Positions 25,836 to 33,999 of a stretch of DNA of 64,000 nucleotides are shown in pieces. This DNA is from Corallococcus interemptor (lineage in GTDB: Bacteria > Myxococcota > Myxococcia > Myxococcales > Myxococcaceae), in assembly GCF_003668875.1 (NCBI RefSeq), contig NZ_RAWM01000025.1:23058-87057 (forward strand), given 5' to 3'. The number at the start of each line of letters is the position of its first letter. Positions within the stretch are counted from its first letter, which is position 1. The notes under the pieces are model-generated. The model had not been told where the DNA came from. It was given only the letters and a program-made list of their open reading frames with translations, and searched no databases. The position numbers and the translations under genes were made by a program.

Positions 25836-28490
25836 TCAGCGCCGCCGCCTGCCTCCCGGGCGCCTGCCATTCCTGGGCGCCTTGCCGTGGTGGCCCCGTG
25901 GCCCCCCGCGCCAGGGGGCGCCCCGCTCACGCTCCTGCTCCGGGGGCGGACGCTCCCGGGTGGCCTGGGCGATCTCATCCGGCATCCAGGGCCGGTCGAG
26001 CAGTTCCTGGAGCTCCAGGAGCGAACGAGCCTGGAGCACGCCCCGGCGGCCCCGGGCCACGCTGAAGCGCTGGGGACGGTCGAGCAGCGGCAGCTCCTCC
26101 TCCACCAGCGTGCGCGCAAGCTTCTCCGGCAGGTGCAGCCGCACCACGCCGCGCGGGGCGCCGTCCGTCAGCTCCTCCACGTCGTACTCCAGCGGCACCT
26201 CCTGCTCGCGGACCTCCACGGCGTCCGGGAGCGCCATGAGCGCCCTCCGCGTCGCGGGCGGCACGAGCGCGTCCAGGTCCAGCCGCAGCGGGCGCGCCTT
26301 GAAGTCGTCGAGCGTGTCCACGCCGTCCAGCTGCGCTTCGTAGAGCGCGGTGAGCTCCGGCTCGCCCAGCGGCGCGGTGATGCCTCCCGAGCGCCGCCAC
26401 AGCTCACGCACCTCGGCGATGGCGACCCGGTGGCGGTCCACCGCGGGGTGTGGCGCTTCGCCCCGCGCCAGCGCTTCGGCGAGCGCGTGGCGGGCCGCCT
26501 TCGCGTGCTCCGGCCCCCAGGCGCGCAGCACGTCCACTTCCTGCTCCAGCGCGAAGCCGAAGAACTCCAGCCGCGTGACGAGCACGACCGAGCGGAAGCG
26601 CTCGTCGTACACGGGCGCGGCGGAGTGACGGCGGGCATGGCGGCGCAACAGCGACTGGGGCAGCTGGGTGCCTTCGATGCCGGCCTGTGATTCGCCGTTG
26701 CGGTCCGCGAAGTAGCGCAGCACGCCCGCCACCGCGCCCAGGTTGCCGCACACGCTCGTCTTCGACACGCGCGCGGAATCGCCCCAGGCCGTGCGCTCGT
26801 CGATGACCAGGTCGAAGGGCATGAAGCGCGCGAGCAGGTCGCAGAAGCGCTGGTACACGCCGGGGCTCGCGAAGGGCATGCGCGCGGGGAGCGCCAGCCC
26901 CACGCTCCGGTACACGCTCGCCGTCGCGAGCGCCGCGTCCTCCAGCGCCTTCACCAGCACGCCGCGCCCCTCGGCCCACGGCGTGAGCTTCTCCGGGTCG
27001 AAGACGTGGCGCGGCAGCCCCTGCACCTCGCCCACCGTGCCCGCTTCACGGAAGGCCTCGGCGTAGAGGTTGTACGCGGTCAGGTGGTCGCTGCCGGGCA
27101 CGAGCACCCCTTCCAGGTTGCGCTCCTCGCGCGTCATCCGGTGCAGGGACTCCACCGCGCTGCACACCGCGAGGAAGGGCAGCAGGTCGTCCTCCGCGTT
27201 GACGATGAGCTCCGCCCACGGGCGCTCCACGGGCAGGGCCTCCACCGCGCGGCCGTAGGCGGACAGCCGCCCGTCCTCGTCCACGATGTTGCGCGCCCGC
27301 AGCTTCGCGAGCGCCCGGCGATAGGCATCGCGGTCCAGCGGCACGGGCAGGTCCAGCTCGTCCACCCGCACGCCCAGGGCCGCCGCGGTGAGCGCCACCC
27401 GCTCGGGTTCTCCCGCGAGCTGGAACTCCGGCTCGGTGGGCCGCAGCGAGGCGAAGTTCAGCGGCCTGTCGCTCAGGATGAAGACGCGCCCACCCTCCAC
27501 GCGCCCGTGCACGCGCCCGGCCATCTGCAAGAGCTCGTTGTTGCCCAGGTGCACGCGGGTGAGCACGTTGCGGCCGCCCTCCACCACGTTCGCGAAGCGC
27601 AGGTCGTCGATGACGACCGTGTCCAGCCCCGGCACGTTGAGCGCGCTCTGGCCCGCGGCCGTCATCGTGAGCACGAAGGGCCGCGGCGCGGTGCCCTCCA
27701 GGAAAGGGCGGATGGCGCGCAGCGGCTCGCCGCCGTGGTAGTGCGCCGCGTGCACCTCCGGCGCGTTCGCGCGCACGTGGGCCGCCGCATCCTCCACGCC
27801 CGCGCGCGTGGGCAGGAACACGCCCACGCCGCGCCCCTGCCCCAGCACGTCCCGCAGGAAGGCGTTGTCCAGGAAGGACAGCGGCTGGCGGCGCTCCACC
27901 TCCACCCGGGCCGCCTTCCTCGGGTCGAAGCTGGACACCTGGAGCACGTCCGCGCTGTCCAGGTAGCGCGCGTAGAAGGCCGGATCCACCGTGGCGGACA
28001 GCCAGATGAAGCGGCAGCCCACGCGCTTGCCCAGGGCCAGGCACAGCTCCAGCTCCGCGGAGGTCTGGTGGATCTCATCCACGATGAGCGTGTCCTCCCG
28101 CCGGATGGCGCCGCCCTGGAACCAGCGCCGCGCGATGCCGGTGGTGACGATGGCCACGTCCGCGAGCGGCGTCTCCGCGGTGGCCTCCCGCTCGCGGTTG
28201 ACCACCGTCACCCGCAGGGGCCGCCGGCCCACGAGCTCCTCCGCGATGGGGCGGATGGCCAGCGTCTTGCCCGTGCCGGTGCCCGCGACGATGCCGAACC
28301 CCTGCCCGCTCCGCGCCAGCTCCCGCAGGCGCTCACCGTGGTGCTCCTCCAGGTACGTGCGCAGCTCCAGCCCGAGCGCCAGCTCGATGGTCTCGCATGC
28401 TGCGCGCGTGGGCGCGATGATCACCACCCGCCCGCGTGGGGAGGGAGCGTCGGCGTGGGGCGGGAGGAATCGGTCGGTGGGCGTGCGCAC
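25836..28490 (-). CDS. DEIH-box SF2 helicase with arginine/glycine-rich tail
   Basis: This protein of about 884 residues has the SF2 helicase core: Walker A GTGTGKT, Walker B DEIH, motif III SAT (WLSATVDP) and motif VI QMAGRVHGR. The core resembles DEAH-type RNA helicases HrpA/HrpB. A long helical C-terminal region of unknown family follows, and the last 45 residues are dominated by R, G, P and H (RGGPRGHHGKAPRNGRRPGG), as in RNA-binding tails. The start is uncertain. The frame is open to an ATG at 28706, but its first 70 residues look non-coding, so I place the start at the GTG at 28490. Confidence 0.8.
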   Translation of the reverse strand: MRTPTDRFLPPHADAPSPRGRVVIIAPTRAACETIELALGLELRTYLEEHHGERLRELARSGQGFGIVAGTGTGKTLAIRPIAEELVGRRPLRVTVVNREREATAETPLADVAIVTTGIARRWFQGGAIRREDTLIVDEIHQTSAELELCLALGKRVGCRFIWLSATVDPAFYARYLDSADVLQVSSFDPRKAARVEVERRQPLSFLDNAFLRDVLGQGRGVGVFLPTRAGVEDAAAHVRANAPEVHAAHYHGGEPLRAIRPFLEGTAPRPFVLTMTAAGQSALNVPGLDTVVIDDLRFANVVEGGRNVLTRVHLGNNELLQMAGRVHGRVEGGRVFILSDRPLNFASLRPTEPEFQLAGEPERVALTAAALGVRVDELDLPVPLDRDAYRRALAKLRARNIVDEDGRLSAYGRAVEALPVERPWAELIVNAEDDLLPFLAVCSAVESLHRMTREERNLEGVLVPGSDHLTAYNLYAEAFREAGTVGEVQGLPRHVFDPEKLTPWAEGRGVLVKALEDAALATASVYRSVGLALPARMPFASPGVYQRFCDLLARFMPFDLVIDERTAWGDSARVSKTSVCGNLGAVAGVLRYFADRNGESQAGIEGTQLPQSLLRRHARRHSAAPVYDERFRSVVLVTRLEFFGFALEQEVDVLRAWGPEHAKAARHALAEALARGEAPHPAVDRHRVAIAEVRELWRRSGGITAPLGEPELTALYEAQLDGVDTLDDFKARPLRLDLDALVPPATRRALMALPDAVEVREQEVPLEYDVEELTDGAPRGVVRLHLPEKLARTLVEEELPLLDRPQRFSVARGRRGVLQARSLLELQELLDRPWMPDEIAQATRERPPPEQERERGAPWRGGPRGHHGKAPRNGRRPGGRRRR

Positions 28491-28725
28491 GGAGACCAGT
28501 GATACGCACAGGCCGTACCCGAGGGAAGCGATTCGCTCGCGCAGGCCCGGCTCCCGGGAGGCAGGCAGCCGTCCGTGGCGGGGCCTTGGACGAGGGGCCA
28601 CTGGGAACGTTGTCCACGCCCCACTCCCCGCGCGGGCGCCGAAGCGGTGCTCGACCTGCAGGGGAGCCGAGGACGCGAATCGCACGCCCCCGGCTCGTCC
28701 ATCCACTGCGCTGGACTCGTCAGGG

Positions 28726-29115
28726 TCAGCGGCTCATGTCGCCACCACCACTACCACCGCCGCCGCCACCACCACCGCCGGAGCCGCTACCACCCGAGCC
28801 GCCCGTGCCACTGCCGCCCGTGCTGGAGCCCCCGCCGGGGGTGCCCTTGTCGCTGCCGTCAATGCTGGAGCCGCCCGTGTCCTGACTCGGCGCCTTTCCT
28901 GCTTCGCCGATCTTGCCCGGGCGTTTCCCGGCCCCCCCGGTTCCTCCATGGGGGGTCCCCTCGTCTCCACTCATGTCGTCGGACCCACTCGGAGTCGATC
29001 CGGAGCCGCCGGTGCCGCCCCCCTCCGAGCCTTCGCCCTTCGTGGTCTTGCAACCCGCCCCCACGAGCAGCGCCGACGCGAGCGTCCCCAGCAGGACTGC
29101 CTTGAATGCCTTCAT
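28726..29115 (-). CDS. Gly/Ser-rich lipoprotein
   Basis: This 129-residue protein has a lipoprotein signal peptide (lipobox VGAGC, Cys22) followed entirely by low-complexity sequence rich in Gly, Ser, Thr, Lys and Asp, ending in an almost pure Gly/Ser tail encoded by an accaccgcc-type microsatellite. No domain is recognisable. It may be a flexible surface spacer; an outer-membrane location is inferred from the lipobox. GGGGGAG precedes the ATG at 29115. It lies directly upstream of the helicase gene on the same strand. Confidence 0.6.
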   Translation of the reverse strand: MKAFKAVLLGTLASALLVGAGCKTTKGEGSEGGGTGGSGSTPSGSDDMSGDEGTPHGGTGGAGKRPGKIGEAGKAPSQDTGGSSIDGSDKGTPGGGSSTGGSGTGGSGGSGSGGGGGGGGGSGGGDMSR

Positions 29116-29328
29116 TGCATGCTCCCCCTTGATGAACCGGGGCTGAAGGTCGAGGGACGCCTCTCAGGGAACCACTGCCCTTGGGGCTGGGCATGGCATC
29201 AGGAACGTGCACAACCCATGCGACGAAGAGGCAGCACGGCGCCAGGGCCCTGGACCTCCGGGCCGGGCCTCGCCCGGTGGAAGACGCACCTCTAGAATGC
29301 CCGGGCCGTTCAACCTGGGAGGTCGTAC

Positions 29329-29529
29329 ATGCGCAAGGGAATCGTGAAGTGGGTGTTCATGCTGGGCGTCGTGGCCGGTGGCGCCGCCGGGACGCTGATG
29401 CCCGCCAGCTCCGAAGCCAGCGGCATCTGCCCCGACATCTGCATGAACGAGGACTGCTCGTGCTTCCGCCAGTGTGGCCTGGCCGGCGCTCGCCAGTGCC
29501 TGTGTTCGGACGTCACCATCTGCCAGTAG
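29329..29529 (+). CDS. Eight-cysteine secreted mini-protein
   Basis: This 66-residue protein has a cleavable signal peptide of about 30 residues and a mature part of about 36 residues with eight cysteines spaced C-x3-C-x4-C-x-C-x3-C-x7-C-x-C-x5-C. That density implies four disulfides and a knotted or defensin-like mini-protein. GGGAGG stands 7 bp before the ATG, and a perfect hairpin follows the stop, so this is a well-bounded single-gene transcript. I know no family for it; a toxin, bacteriocin-like or enzyme-inhibitor role is a guess. Confidence 0.7.
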   Translation: MRKGIVKWVFMLGVVAGGAAGTLMPASSEASGICPDICMNEDCSCFRQCGLAGARQCLCSDVTICQ

Positions 29530-29546
29530 GCCCCGGCGGATGAACC

Positions 29547-29577
29547 ACGGCCGGGCCCTCGTCGGGGGCCCGGCCGT
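29547..29577 (+). terminator. Strong GC-rich hairpin after the mini-protein gene
   Basis: ACGGCCGGGCCC (29547-29558) pairs perfectly with GGGCCCGGCCGT (29566-29577) around a 7-nt loop, a 12-bp stem. It starts 18 bp after the mini-protein stop and ends 11 bp before the stop of the convergent lipoprotein gene, so it may serve both strands. Confidence 0.7.
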
Positions 29578-29587
29578 ACGCCATGAC

Positions 29588-31033
29588 TCAGAGCGCGACG
29601 CGGACGATGGCCGTCCCCGCGGTGCCATCCGCGTTCACGACGTCCGTGTCCAGATAGAACGTGGGCGGGTTGTCACGCACGATGCTCATGGGCCCGGGCG
29701 CGCCGTCCAGCCGGCCCAGGTCGACCCGCCGGAACCGGTCCCACGTCCACAGGTGGCTCCGGGCGATTCCATCCGCCTCGAACACCTGCTGGTGGAACAC
29801 CACGCGCGACTTGTCGGGGAGGAACTGGATGGGCGCGCTCGGATAGGGCGCGTCCAGGTACAGCGACCAGAACTCGTCTTCCCGTCGCCATTCCAGCCGG
29901 TGGAGCTGGCCCTGTTCACCGTAGAGCCCCACCGAGTTCTTGAGGTCCTGGCTGAGGATGGGACCCAAGACCCTGCCGGACTCTGACTCGGAATAGAGCC
30001 ACGCGCCTTCGCTGTCCCGGTAGCTGGGACTGGGCTGCGGGCATCGGATCTGGAGGCAGGGGTCCGGCCGGCACCACATCGCGAGCTGGCCCTGCAACGT
30101 GGCGGGATAGCAGCTGTCGCCGCCGAGGGATGACGAGCAGCCCTGCGCTCCGCACGCATACGTCCGATGACTCTTGGGCACGCCCTGCGGAGTGCCCATG
30201 TAGATGTCCTCCGAGCCGACATAGACCCGCTCTTCGCTCAGCATGAAGGCATGGGTGGAGATCCAGCTCTGGAAGTCGGCGTGCTCGATGACCTGTTCCC
30301 ACACCTGCGCGCCCGTGGCGCTGTCGAACAGGCGCACGTGATCATGCTCCGCCCAGCCGTAGCGGGTCATCGCGGGCGACACGAAGGAATGCCCCGGGAG
30401 CTCTCCCAGGTCCTTCACCGCGCCAGTGGGCACGTCAATCAACCAGCGGTGTGCGCCATTCTGCAGTGACAGCGTCGTGCCACCGCGCCGCAGCGCCGGC
30501 GCCCCGTCCTGGACCTGGAGGAGCGTCTGGAGCACGCAGTCACCGGGCAGGCAGGTTGGAATCCTCGCCACGCGCACGGCGGAGGCGCCCGTGCCGTCCT
30601 GTTCGAGGAAGGCCACGAAGCTCTGGCCTCCGTCATGGAGCACCGGCCCCCGGGCCTTCTGGCTGAGCACGATGGCCTCCGGCGTGCCGCGCCGCCAGAG
30701 CCACACCGTCCGCATCCCGTCCGCCTCCGCGCTCCACATCACCGTGGTCTGGCCGTCGCCCGTGATGTCCGCGCCTTCCGCCGCGTCCGCGATGCGCACG
30801 GGTGCGCCATCCGGGAGGTCCTGCGCGTAGGTGCCGTCCGCCCGGATGGACAGCAGCACGCGCTGTGCCGCATCCACCTGGAGCAGGCGGGCTTCGCGCG
30901 CCATGGCCGGAAGGGGCGGCGTCTCCTTCTCCCCCTCCACGGGCGGCGGATCCACGGGGTCGCGGCAATGCGCGGCGCCCAGGCCCGCCAGCAACAGTCC
31001 CAGCAGCGTCCACGTTCGTCTTTGAGCAGTCAT
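29588..31033 (-). CDS. Lipoprotein, beta-propeller-like, paralogue of the upstream gene
   Basis: This 481-residue protein has a signal peptide with lipobox AAHC and repeated blade-like segments (WLIDVPTGAVKDLGELPGHS, VRLFDSATGAQVWEQ, LWTWDRFRRVDLG) of the WD40/PQQ-like propeller kind, plus eight or more cysteines in the middle. It is colinear with the 31045-32487 protein (same blade order, WLWR, WLIDVP.GAV, LWTWD), so the pair arose by tandem duplication. AGGAGA precedes the ATG at 31033, which lies 11 bp after the upstream gene's stop, so they form an operon. The function is unknown. Confidence 0.7.
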   Translation of the reverse strand: MTAQRRTWTLLGLLLAGLGAAHCRDPVDPPPVEGEKETPPLPAMAREARLLQVDAAQRVLLSIRADGTYAQDLPDGAPVRIADAAEGADITGDGQTTVMWSAEADGMRTVWLWRRGTPEAIVLSQKARGPVLHDGGQSFVAFLEQDGTGASAVRVARIPTCLPGDCVLQTLLQVQDGAPALRRGGTTLSLQNGAHRWLIDVPTGAVKDLGELPGHSFVSPAMTRYGWAEHDHVRLFDSATGAQVWEQVIEHADFQSWISTHAFMLSEERVYVGSEDIYMGTPQGVPKSHRTYACGAQGCSSSLGGDSCYPATLQGQLAMWCRPDPCLQIRCPQPSPSYRDSEGAWLYSESESGRVLGPILSQDLKNSVGLYGEQGQLHRLEWRREDEFWSLYLDAPYPSAPIQFLPDKSRVVFHQQVFEADGIARSHLWTWDRFRRVDLGRLDGAPGPMSIVRDNPPTFYLDTDVVNADGTAGTAIVRVAL

Positions 31034-31044
31034 TGGGTGTTCTC

Positions 31045-32487
31045 CTACGGCTGGAGCCGGATCCGGGCGATATGGGAATAGTTGCGGTCCGCCGCCTCGA
31101 CGTTCACGTACATCGTGGTCGGGGAGGCGCGCACCACGGGAAGGGACGAGGGCGGGCTCGGCAGGGCCAGCTCGTCCTTCAGCGCGGTTCCGTCCCAGGT
31201 CCACAAGCGGGTTTCACTCACGCCATCCGAACGCGTCAGCCTCTGGGCGAACACCACGCGCTCCGCGCCCGGCAGGAAGGTGCAGATGTTCGTGTCCAGA
31301 TAACCCTGCAGCGCCAGCTCGCGACCGCCCTCTGGCCGGTTCCAGATCAACCTGTCGGAGGATGAGTCGCGATAGAGCGAGACGTTCTGCGTCAGGTCCG
31401 CGCTGAAGGCCGGTTGAGGCTGGCGGGCGCCGGTGCTGGACGTGTTCGAGAGCAGCCGCATGGAGGCATCGAAGTAGAGGGAGTTGTACTCGCATCCGTA
31501 CGGACCGCACCGCACCTGGCGGCTGCAGCTCACGAGGTCCCCGCGGCCCGCCAGCCCACAGTTCCCGTCCCCGCCATCGAGGCCCCGGCACGACGTCGCA
31601 TCACAGGTGAGGGTCGCGCGCACGAGCGGAATGGAGCCGGGCGGCGGCGGCTCGTAGATGTTGACGACCAGGAGCTTCGCGTCGGTCATCACCGCGGCGC
31701 CGACCTTCCAGCCCGCGCGCGACACGTCCTGCGCCCAGGGGCGCTCCCACTGGAGGGTGCGGGTGGCGGTGTCGAACACCTGGAGGTGCCCGGCCCCGTC
31801 GAACAGGATGTAGTGCGCGCCATCCGGAGAGAGCGTGGGCGGCTCCGGCTGCGGCCCCAGCTCCGTCACGGCGCCGGACGGCACGTCGATGAGCCAGCCC
31901 TGCTTCGCGTCGAACGCGAGCACGGTCTTCCCTCCCACCTGGAGCGACAGCAGGTTTCCGGGGACCTCGAGCACCGTCCGCAAGGGGCAGGCCTGCTGGG
32001 TGCAGGTGGCCGTGTCCATCACGCGCAGTGAGGTCGTTCCCGCGTCGGTTTCGGTGAAGGCCAGATAGCTCAGCGCCCGGTCATGAACGGCGTCACCGGT
32101 GGAGCGTGTGGTGAAGGGAATGCCGGCGCCTGAACCGGGGCGCCAGAGCCACCGGGTCCGGGCCTGTGCTCCATCGGGCGCGCTCCAGAGCAGCACCACG
32201 CTGCCGTCCTGCGCGAGCGTGGCCCCTTGCGCCGGATCGCTGATGCGCGTGTCCACGCCCAGGGGGAGCAACTTCGCGTACGTGCCAGAGTCGTTCTGGT
32301 CCGTGAACAGCAGGAAGCGCTGCCGCTCGTCCACGCCCAGCAGCCGCGCGTTCTCCCGCAGCACCTCGAGCCTCGGGACTTCCTGTGTGTCCGGGCCCGG
32401 ATCCTTCGTGCCGCACGAGGCCATTCCCAATCCCAGGAAAAACAGCGCCGTGGCCCGTGAGAGCATTTCTCTCCAACTGACTGTCAT
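31045..32487 (-). CDS. Lipoprotein, beta-propeller-like, first of a tandem pair
   Basis: This 480-residue protein has a lipobox (MASC) and an extended repeat-rich ectodomain with blade motifs (LVNYxx-like strands, WLIDVPSGAVTELG, LQVFDTATRTLQWE, RLWTWDGTAL) and a Cys-rich insert (TCDATSCRGLDGGDGNCGLA). It is a clear paralogue of the next gene but diverged, especially in the insert, which may set binding specificity. Surface sensing or adhesion is an inference. The operon of two begins here; no recognisable promoter is seen upstream. Confidence 0.7.
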   Translation of the reverse strand: MTVSWREMLSRATALFFLGLGMASCGTKDPGPDTQEVPRLEVLRENARLLGVDERQRFLLFTDQNDSGTYAKLLPLGVDTRISDPAQGATLAQDGSVVLLWSAPDGAQARTRWLWRPGSGAGIPFTTRSTGDAVHDRALSYLAFTETDAGTTSLRVMDTATCTQQACPLRTVLEVPGNLLSLQVGGKTVLAFDAKQGWLIDVPSGAVTELGPQPEPPTLSPDGAHYILFDGAGHLQVFDTATRTLQWERPWAQDVSRAGWKVGAAVMTDAKLLVVNIYEPPPPGSIPLVRATLTCDATSCRGLDGGDGNCGLAGRGDLVSCSRQVRCGPYGCEYNSLYFDASMRLLSNTSSTGARQPQPAFSADLTQNVSLYRDSSSDRLIWNRPEGGRELALQGYLDTNICTFLPGAERVVFAQRLTRSDGVSETRLWTWDGTALKDELALPSPPSSLPVVRASPTTMYVNVEAADRNYSHIARIRLQP

Positions 32488-32574
32488 GGGGACTCCCCCT
32501 CGAATTCAAGGATGCCGCCGGCCCGGCACCCTCTTTCCCAATCACTATCACATCCGAGCGGGTAGCGTGTCCCC

Positions 32575-33999
32575 ATGCTCCTCATTCAGGAAGAATTCCT
32601 CTCGCGCGCGGAGGCCGTGCGTGCACGGCTCGACGGTGCGACCCTCGAAGCGCTCTCCCACCACGGGGACCCTGAGGTCTCGGAGCTCGCGAGCAATTTC
32701 CGCGACCCGCGCATGGAGCCGTCCCAGCTCATCCAGGCGCTGTGCCCCGGTCCCCTGTCGCCCGTCGGCTTCGCGGCCGTGGTGATGCGCGAGCTGCTGG
32801 CGCCCGAGGACGCGGTGCTCGAAGGGACCGTCTCCGAGGCCCGGGTCATCACCGGCAACGCGAGGGCTTCCGGTCCGCTGCGTGTCGAGGCGCCCCTCGT
32901 CGTCCTCGGCGACCTGGAGGTGGCGGGCGTGCTGGAGGACTGCGGGCCGGACTCGACGGTCGTGGTCCTGGGCCGCTGCACGGCGTGGGGGCTCCAGACG
33001 TCGGGGAACTTCCTGGTGCTCGGGGACCTGGTGGTCCGCGACGCCATCCAGGGCATCCACAACGACGAAAGCCTCATCGTGGCGGGCGACCTCACCACGC
33101 GCTTCCTCGACGAGAACGACCACGACGTCGCCTGTTACGGCAAAGCCCACACCGAGCACCACCTGGAGAACGGCCGCTCCGGAGAGACGGCCGCATCGCT
33201 CGCGTCCACCTTCCTCCTGCCGGAGCTGTGGGACATCGACCTGGGGGAGCTCCACCACGACGTGCTCTTCGAGCGCATCCAGAAGGGCGAACCCGTCTTC
33301 ACCGCGACGCTCCAGCCCCGGCGGGTCCGCGAGCCGGATGCGCCCACCGCCGAGGAGCTCCAGGGCCTGGACATCGCCGGCATCGTGGCGCGGGCGCCGG
33401 AGGACGCGCACGCGAAGGACGTCGTCTACGCCCAGCGCAAGACAGGCGAGGTGTGGCTGACGCGCCCGGGGATCCGGGCGATGCAGATCTTCGACGGGAA
33501 CCGGTTCCTCGGACAGGAGCCGCAGCCGGCCCTGGACGTGAAGCAGCGGGCCTCCGAGCGCGTCACCTTCTGGCGCAAGCGCGGGGACCTGTTCCTGGAG
33601 GTGGAGCGCTTCGGCGCCGTCGTGCAGCTGCACGCGGGCTACAACAACGGGTCGATGCGCACGTTCCGCCTGGCCTTCGAGACCTCCGATGCCGCCGCGC
33701 GGGAACTCCGGCGGCTGGAGTCCCGCTACGCGGAGGACTTCGTGCGCGTCACGACCGGGGTGCCCGGCCGGGGTCCGCTGGAGCGGGAGCTCGCGAACTA
33801 CAGCGGGCCCAAGGCGCAGTACACGTCCGCCATCGTGGAAGGCACCACGCTGGTCACCCGCGAAGGCGAGCGCCAGCAGTTCGATGACGAGGCCTCCGCG
33901 CTGGGCGCGCTCGAGGAGTGGCTCGCCTCGAAGCGCCAGGCGGGGTTCGACCTGAAGATCCTGGAGTGGAAGCCCTATGGCCTGCTGGGCAAACGCTAG
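32575..33999 (+). CDS. Polymer-forming (bactofilin-like) beta-helix protein with WGR-like C-terminus
   Basis: This 474-residue cytoplasmic-type protein has no signal peptide. After a helical N-terminus (about 1-75), residues about 80-175 show short regular beta-helix turns (LVVLGDLEVAGVL, TVVVLGRCTAWGL, NFLVLGDLVVRDA, SLIVAGDLTTRF), as in bactofilin-like polymer-forming proteins. Residues about 325-400 (FWRKRGDLFLEVERFGAVVQ) recall WGR-type domains. The combination is known mainly from myxobacterial hypothetical proteins. Its stop codon directly abuts the stop of the convergent acyl-CoA synthetase gene within GCTAGCTAGC. Confidence 0.6.
   Translation: MLLIQEEFLSRAEAVRARLDGATLEALSHHGDPEVSELASNFRDPRMEPSQLIQALCPGPLSPVGFAAVVMRELLAPEDAVLEGTVSEARVITGNARASGPLRVEAPLVVLGDLEVAGVLEDCGPDSTVVVLGRCTAWGLQTSGNFLVLGDLVVRDAIQGIHNDESLIVAGDLTTRFLDENDHDVACYGKAHTEHHLENGRSGETAASLASTFLLPELWDIDLGELHHDVLFERIQKGEPVFTATLQPRRVREPDAPTAEELQGLDIAGIVARAPEDAHAKDVVYAQRKTGEVWLTRPGIRAMQIFDGNRFLGQEPQPALDVKQRASERVTFWRKRGDLFLEVERFGAVVQLHAGYNNGSMRTFRLAFETSDAAARELRRLESRYAEDFVRVTTGVPGRGPLERELANYSGPKAQYTSAIVEGTTLVTREGERQQFDDEASALGALEEWLASKRQAGFDLKILEWKPYGLLGKR

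Noticed and set aside
28491..28706. N-terminal extension of the helicase frame
   Set aside because: About 70 residues with no helicase homology and atypical composition; the GTG at 28490 is a better start, though not proven.
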